Below, in pieces: positions 62,614 through 64,000 of a stretch of DNA of 64,000 nt (its first letter is position 1; every line of letters begins with the position of its first letter). The notes beneath the pieces were generated by a model. It worked only from the letters and a program-made list of their open reading frames with translations, had not been told where the DNA came from and did no database searches. Origin of the DNA: Pseudomonadota bacterium (GTDB lineage: Bacteria; Campylobacterota; Campylobacteria; Campylobacterales; Sulfurospirillaceae); the NCBI GenBank assembly GCA_017860615.1, contig JAGDMU010000007.1:194534-258533 (forward strand), in the 5' to 3' direction. The position numbers were made by a program, and so were the translations under genes.

Positions 62614-63713
62614 GCGTTTGCCCCCTTCGTGAAAAACTTCATCTTAGGAGTGTATTTACCGCTAAGATAGCGCTCATCCACAGGCTTAATGGCTGGCATT
62701 CCTTTGGATTTGGCATACTCAGCATAATAGTTATTATCGAGTCTAAACATATCTTCATGCTTGTACGCAATGAGCAAGTCCATGAGTTCACTTTCTCCTG
62801 TCTCTTTACGCTTTTTCATCTCAGCCCGAAGCGTCCTAGCTGCTTCATGCACCTCTTTGCCAAAAAGTTTTTCTAGTACTTCTGGAGGAATGCGCTCACT
62901 TCCCTCGATAATTTTCCCGTTAGCATCAAATTTCGGTGGCGCTTCGGTCGGCGGCACGTAGTAAACGTTTGATTCAGTGCCATAATCAGGACGCAACGGC
63001 AGAGCAACTTTGAACTTTTTAACGAGTTTATAGACTTGTCCCTCTTCATCATCCAAAAAGCCGACAAAGCGAATGCGCCCAACACATTGTTGTGCACACG
63101 CAGGCGGTAAACCTTTCTCAATACGTGGAAAACAGAGAATACACTTCTCACTTTTTGAGATGCGTGGGTTGAAATAGATTTTTTTGTACGGACACCCTGC
63201 AATACAGTAGCGATACCCTTGGCAACGATCCAAATCCACCAAAACAACACCGTCTTGATCGCGCTTGAAGATGGCATCTCGTGGACAGGCACTCAAACAT
63301 CCTGGGTTGGAGCAGTGGTTACAAATACGGGGAATGTAAAAGAAGTAGTTATCGTTCGGGAAATCCCCAGCGCCTTCATCTTCATCCCAGTTTGGTCCCC
63401 ATGTTGGATCCACATGCGGTTTAAGTTGTGCCCCACTCGCAAGCTCTTCATGGTTATAATCCCAAGGCACACCATACTCACCCTGCAAGCTTGGCACAAC
63501 GCCCGCTTTAAGGTCTCCCGCTTCATCAAACCCACCGCCGAGTTCTTGCCATTTTTTAGGATACCCCTCGCCTGGGTAGGTCTCCACATTGTTCCAGTAC
63601 ATGTATTCACGCCCGTTGCGGTTTGTCCACTGGGTTTTGCAAGAGACAGTACAGGTCTGACAGCCGATACATTTATTAAGATCCATTACCATGGCTAATT
63701 GACGTTGTGACAT
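62610..63713 (-). CDS. Type II DMSO-reductase-family iron-sulfur (beta) subunit
   Basis: The product is 367 residues. Four cysteine groups are visible: CIGCQTCTVSC, CNHCSNPGCLSACP, CQGYRYCIAGCPYKK and KCILCFPRIEKGLPPACAQQC. In the third group Tyr stands where a fourth ligand would be, as in NarH, EbdB and SerB, implying a 3Fe-4S cluster beside three 4Fe-4S clusters. There is no signal peptide, so it would be exported with the Tat-targeted catalytic subunit. It follows the catalytic gene by 3 bases. Confidence 0.93.
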   Translation of the reverse strand: MSQRQLAMVMDLNKCIGCQTCTVSCKTQWTNRNGREYMYWNNVETYPGEGYPKKWQELGGGFDEAGDLKAGVVPSLQGEYGVPWDYNHEELASGAQLKPHVDPTWGPNWDEDEGAGDFPNDNYFFYIPRICNHCSNPGCLSACPRDAIFKRDQDGVVLVDLDRCQGYRYCIAGCPYKKIYFNPRISKSEKCILCFPRIEKGLPPACAQQCVGRIRFVGFLDDEEGQVYKLVKKFKVALPLRPDYGTESNVYYVPPTEAPPKFDANGKIIEGSERIPPEVLEKLFGKEVHEAARTLRAEMKKRKETGESELMDLLIAYKHEDMFRLDNNYYAEYAKSKGMPAIKPVDERYLSGKYTPKMKFFTKGANA

Positions 63714-63716
63714 GAC

Positions 63717-64000
63717 TTACCCCCTTGCCTTTTCAAAATTGACCGCGCCATCATAGGCGTATTGATTACCATCCCAAAGTCCTCCAAACTTCAAGTGCCC
63801 CCAACCATCCGTTTATTTTTGTACATATAAGGCTCCCAACCATCTTCTAAAACAATGCCATCAGGTGGACAGGAAGAGCTCAGTTTTGCCATCGCATAAA
63901 ACTCTCCAATGGCGTTAAAGATGCGAATCGAATCACCGTCTTTAATTCCTTTCATCTTGGCAACTTCACGATTGACTTGAATCGCAGGAACTCCTCTTTG
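63717..64000 (-). CDS. Type II DMSO-reductase-family catalytic subunit, C-terminal end, frameshifted
   Basis: Only the last part is in the window; the rest lies beyond the right edge. The first frame reads GVPAIQVNREVAKMKGIKD, then SCPPDGIVLEDGWEPYMY and KNKR, as in a molybdopterin-dinucleotide-binding domain, and then hits TGA at 63791. The second frame reads TDGWGHLKFGGLWDGNQYA then YDGAVNFEKARG and stops at TAA 63717, 3 bases before the FeS gene. One missing A in the run before KR would join them. Substrate (for example selenate, chlorate, nitrate or a hydrocarbon) cannot be told. Confidence 0.8.

Noticed and set aside
63219-63698. Long plus-strand frame antisense to the iron-sulfur subunit
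   Set aside because: The minus-strand frame has full iron-sulfur cysteine motifs; the antisense frame has none and no start context.
63791-63793. TGA in the catalytic subunit read as selenocysteine or programmed frameshift
   Set aside because: The sequence after TGA in that frame has no homology, whereas the other frame restores the conserved end; no slippery site or SECIS-like stem is evident.
1-64000. tRNA, rRNA, CRISPR, insertion sequence or prophage
   Set aside because: No cloverleaf-like or rRNA sequence, no regularly spaced repeats, no transposase or phage genes were found.

Overview
The window looks like a chromosomal segment of a free-living Campylobacterota (epsilonproteobacterium), most like Sulfurospirillum. 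This is inferred from low-GC DNA, the gene orders recA-eno-(FtsB-like)-AMIN protein, fliQ-murB and NFACT-small gene-cdsA-dxr, a futalosine-pathway menaquinone gene, a Maf/DUF115 flagellar glycosylation factor beside flagellin, and a type II DMSO-reductase-family respiratory cluster. No rRNA, tRNA, CRISPR array, insertion sequence or prophage was seen, and no stretch over 300 bases lacks a gene.

Region 1 (1-19.3 kb) is a flagellin and flagellar-glycosylation island, all on the minus strand and tightly packed with ATGA/TGATG overlaps. Flagellin has a sigma-28-type promoter and its own terminator. The next gene, maf, has a sigma-54-like promoter and leads a long run: two large glycosyltransferase-like proteins, three glutamine-dependent asparagine synthase homologues (one cut by the window edge), two radical SAM/SPASM proteins (one fused to a GNAT domain), a nucleotide-sugar dehydratase, three SAM methyltransferases and two GT4 glycosyltransferases. 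Together they suggest a flagellar glycan with amide, methyl and radical-SAM-derived groups.

Region 2 (19.4-35 kb) is mostly housekeeping: topA, bioB, gltA, eno, recA, mqnD, fliQ, murB, tsaD, a DD-carboxypeptidase and a Cache-PAS-GGDEF-EAL protein. The recA reading frame stops early; its expected C-terminal tail lies just downstream in another frame.

Region 3 (35-49.5 kb) holds transporters, dxr-cdsA, NFACT, glycerate kinase, ogt, a chemoreceptor and a Crp/Fnr regulator next to a well-placed palindromic operator. Four copies of a multi-hairpin element (near 7.2, 35.3, 42.6 and 44.1 kb) each lie directly upstream of a gene on the same strand, with at least one compensatory base-pair change between copies.

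Region 4 (49.5-64 kb) holds leuC, mobA, a degenerate GGDEF-EAL protein, a double NosL protein, pldA, an RRM gene with a damaged 5' end, moaC, and at the right edge a molybdoenzyme operon (catalytic subunit end, FeS subunit, haem b/c subunit, small secreted protein, TorD chaperone, ferredoxin). The molybdenum-cofactor genes mobA and moaC fit this enzyme. The catalytic subunit has a single-base frameshift near its C-terminus. With recA and the RRM gene this makes three independent lesions in otherwise ordinary genes, so read-level checking is worthwhile.
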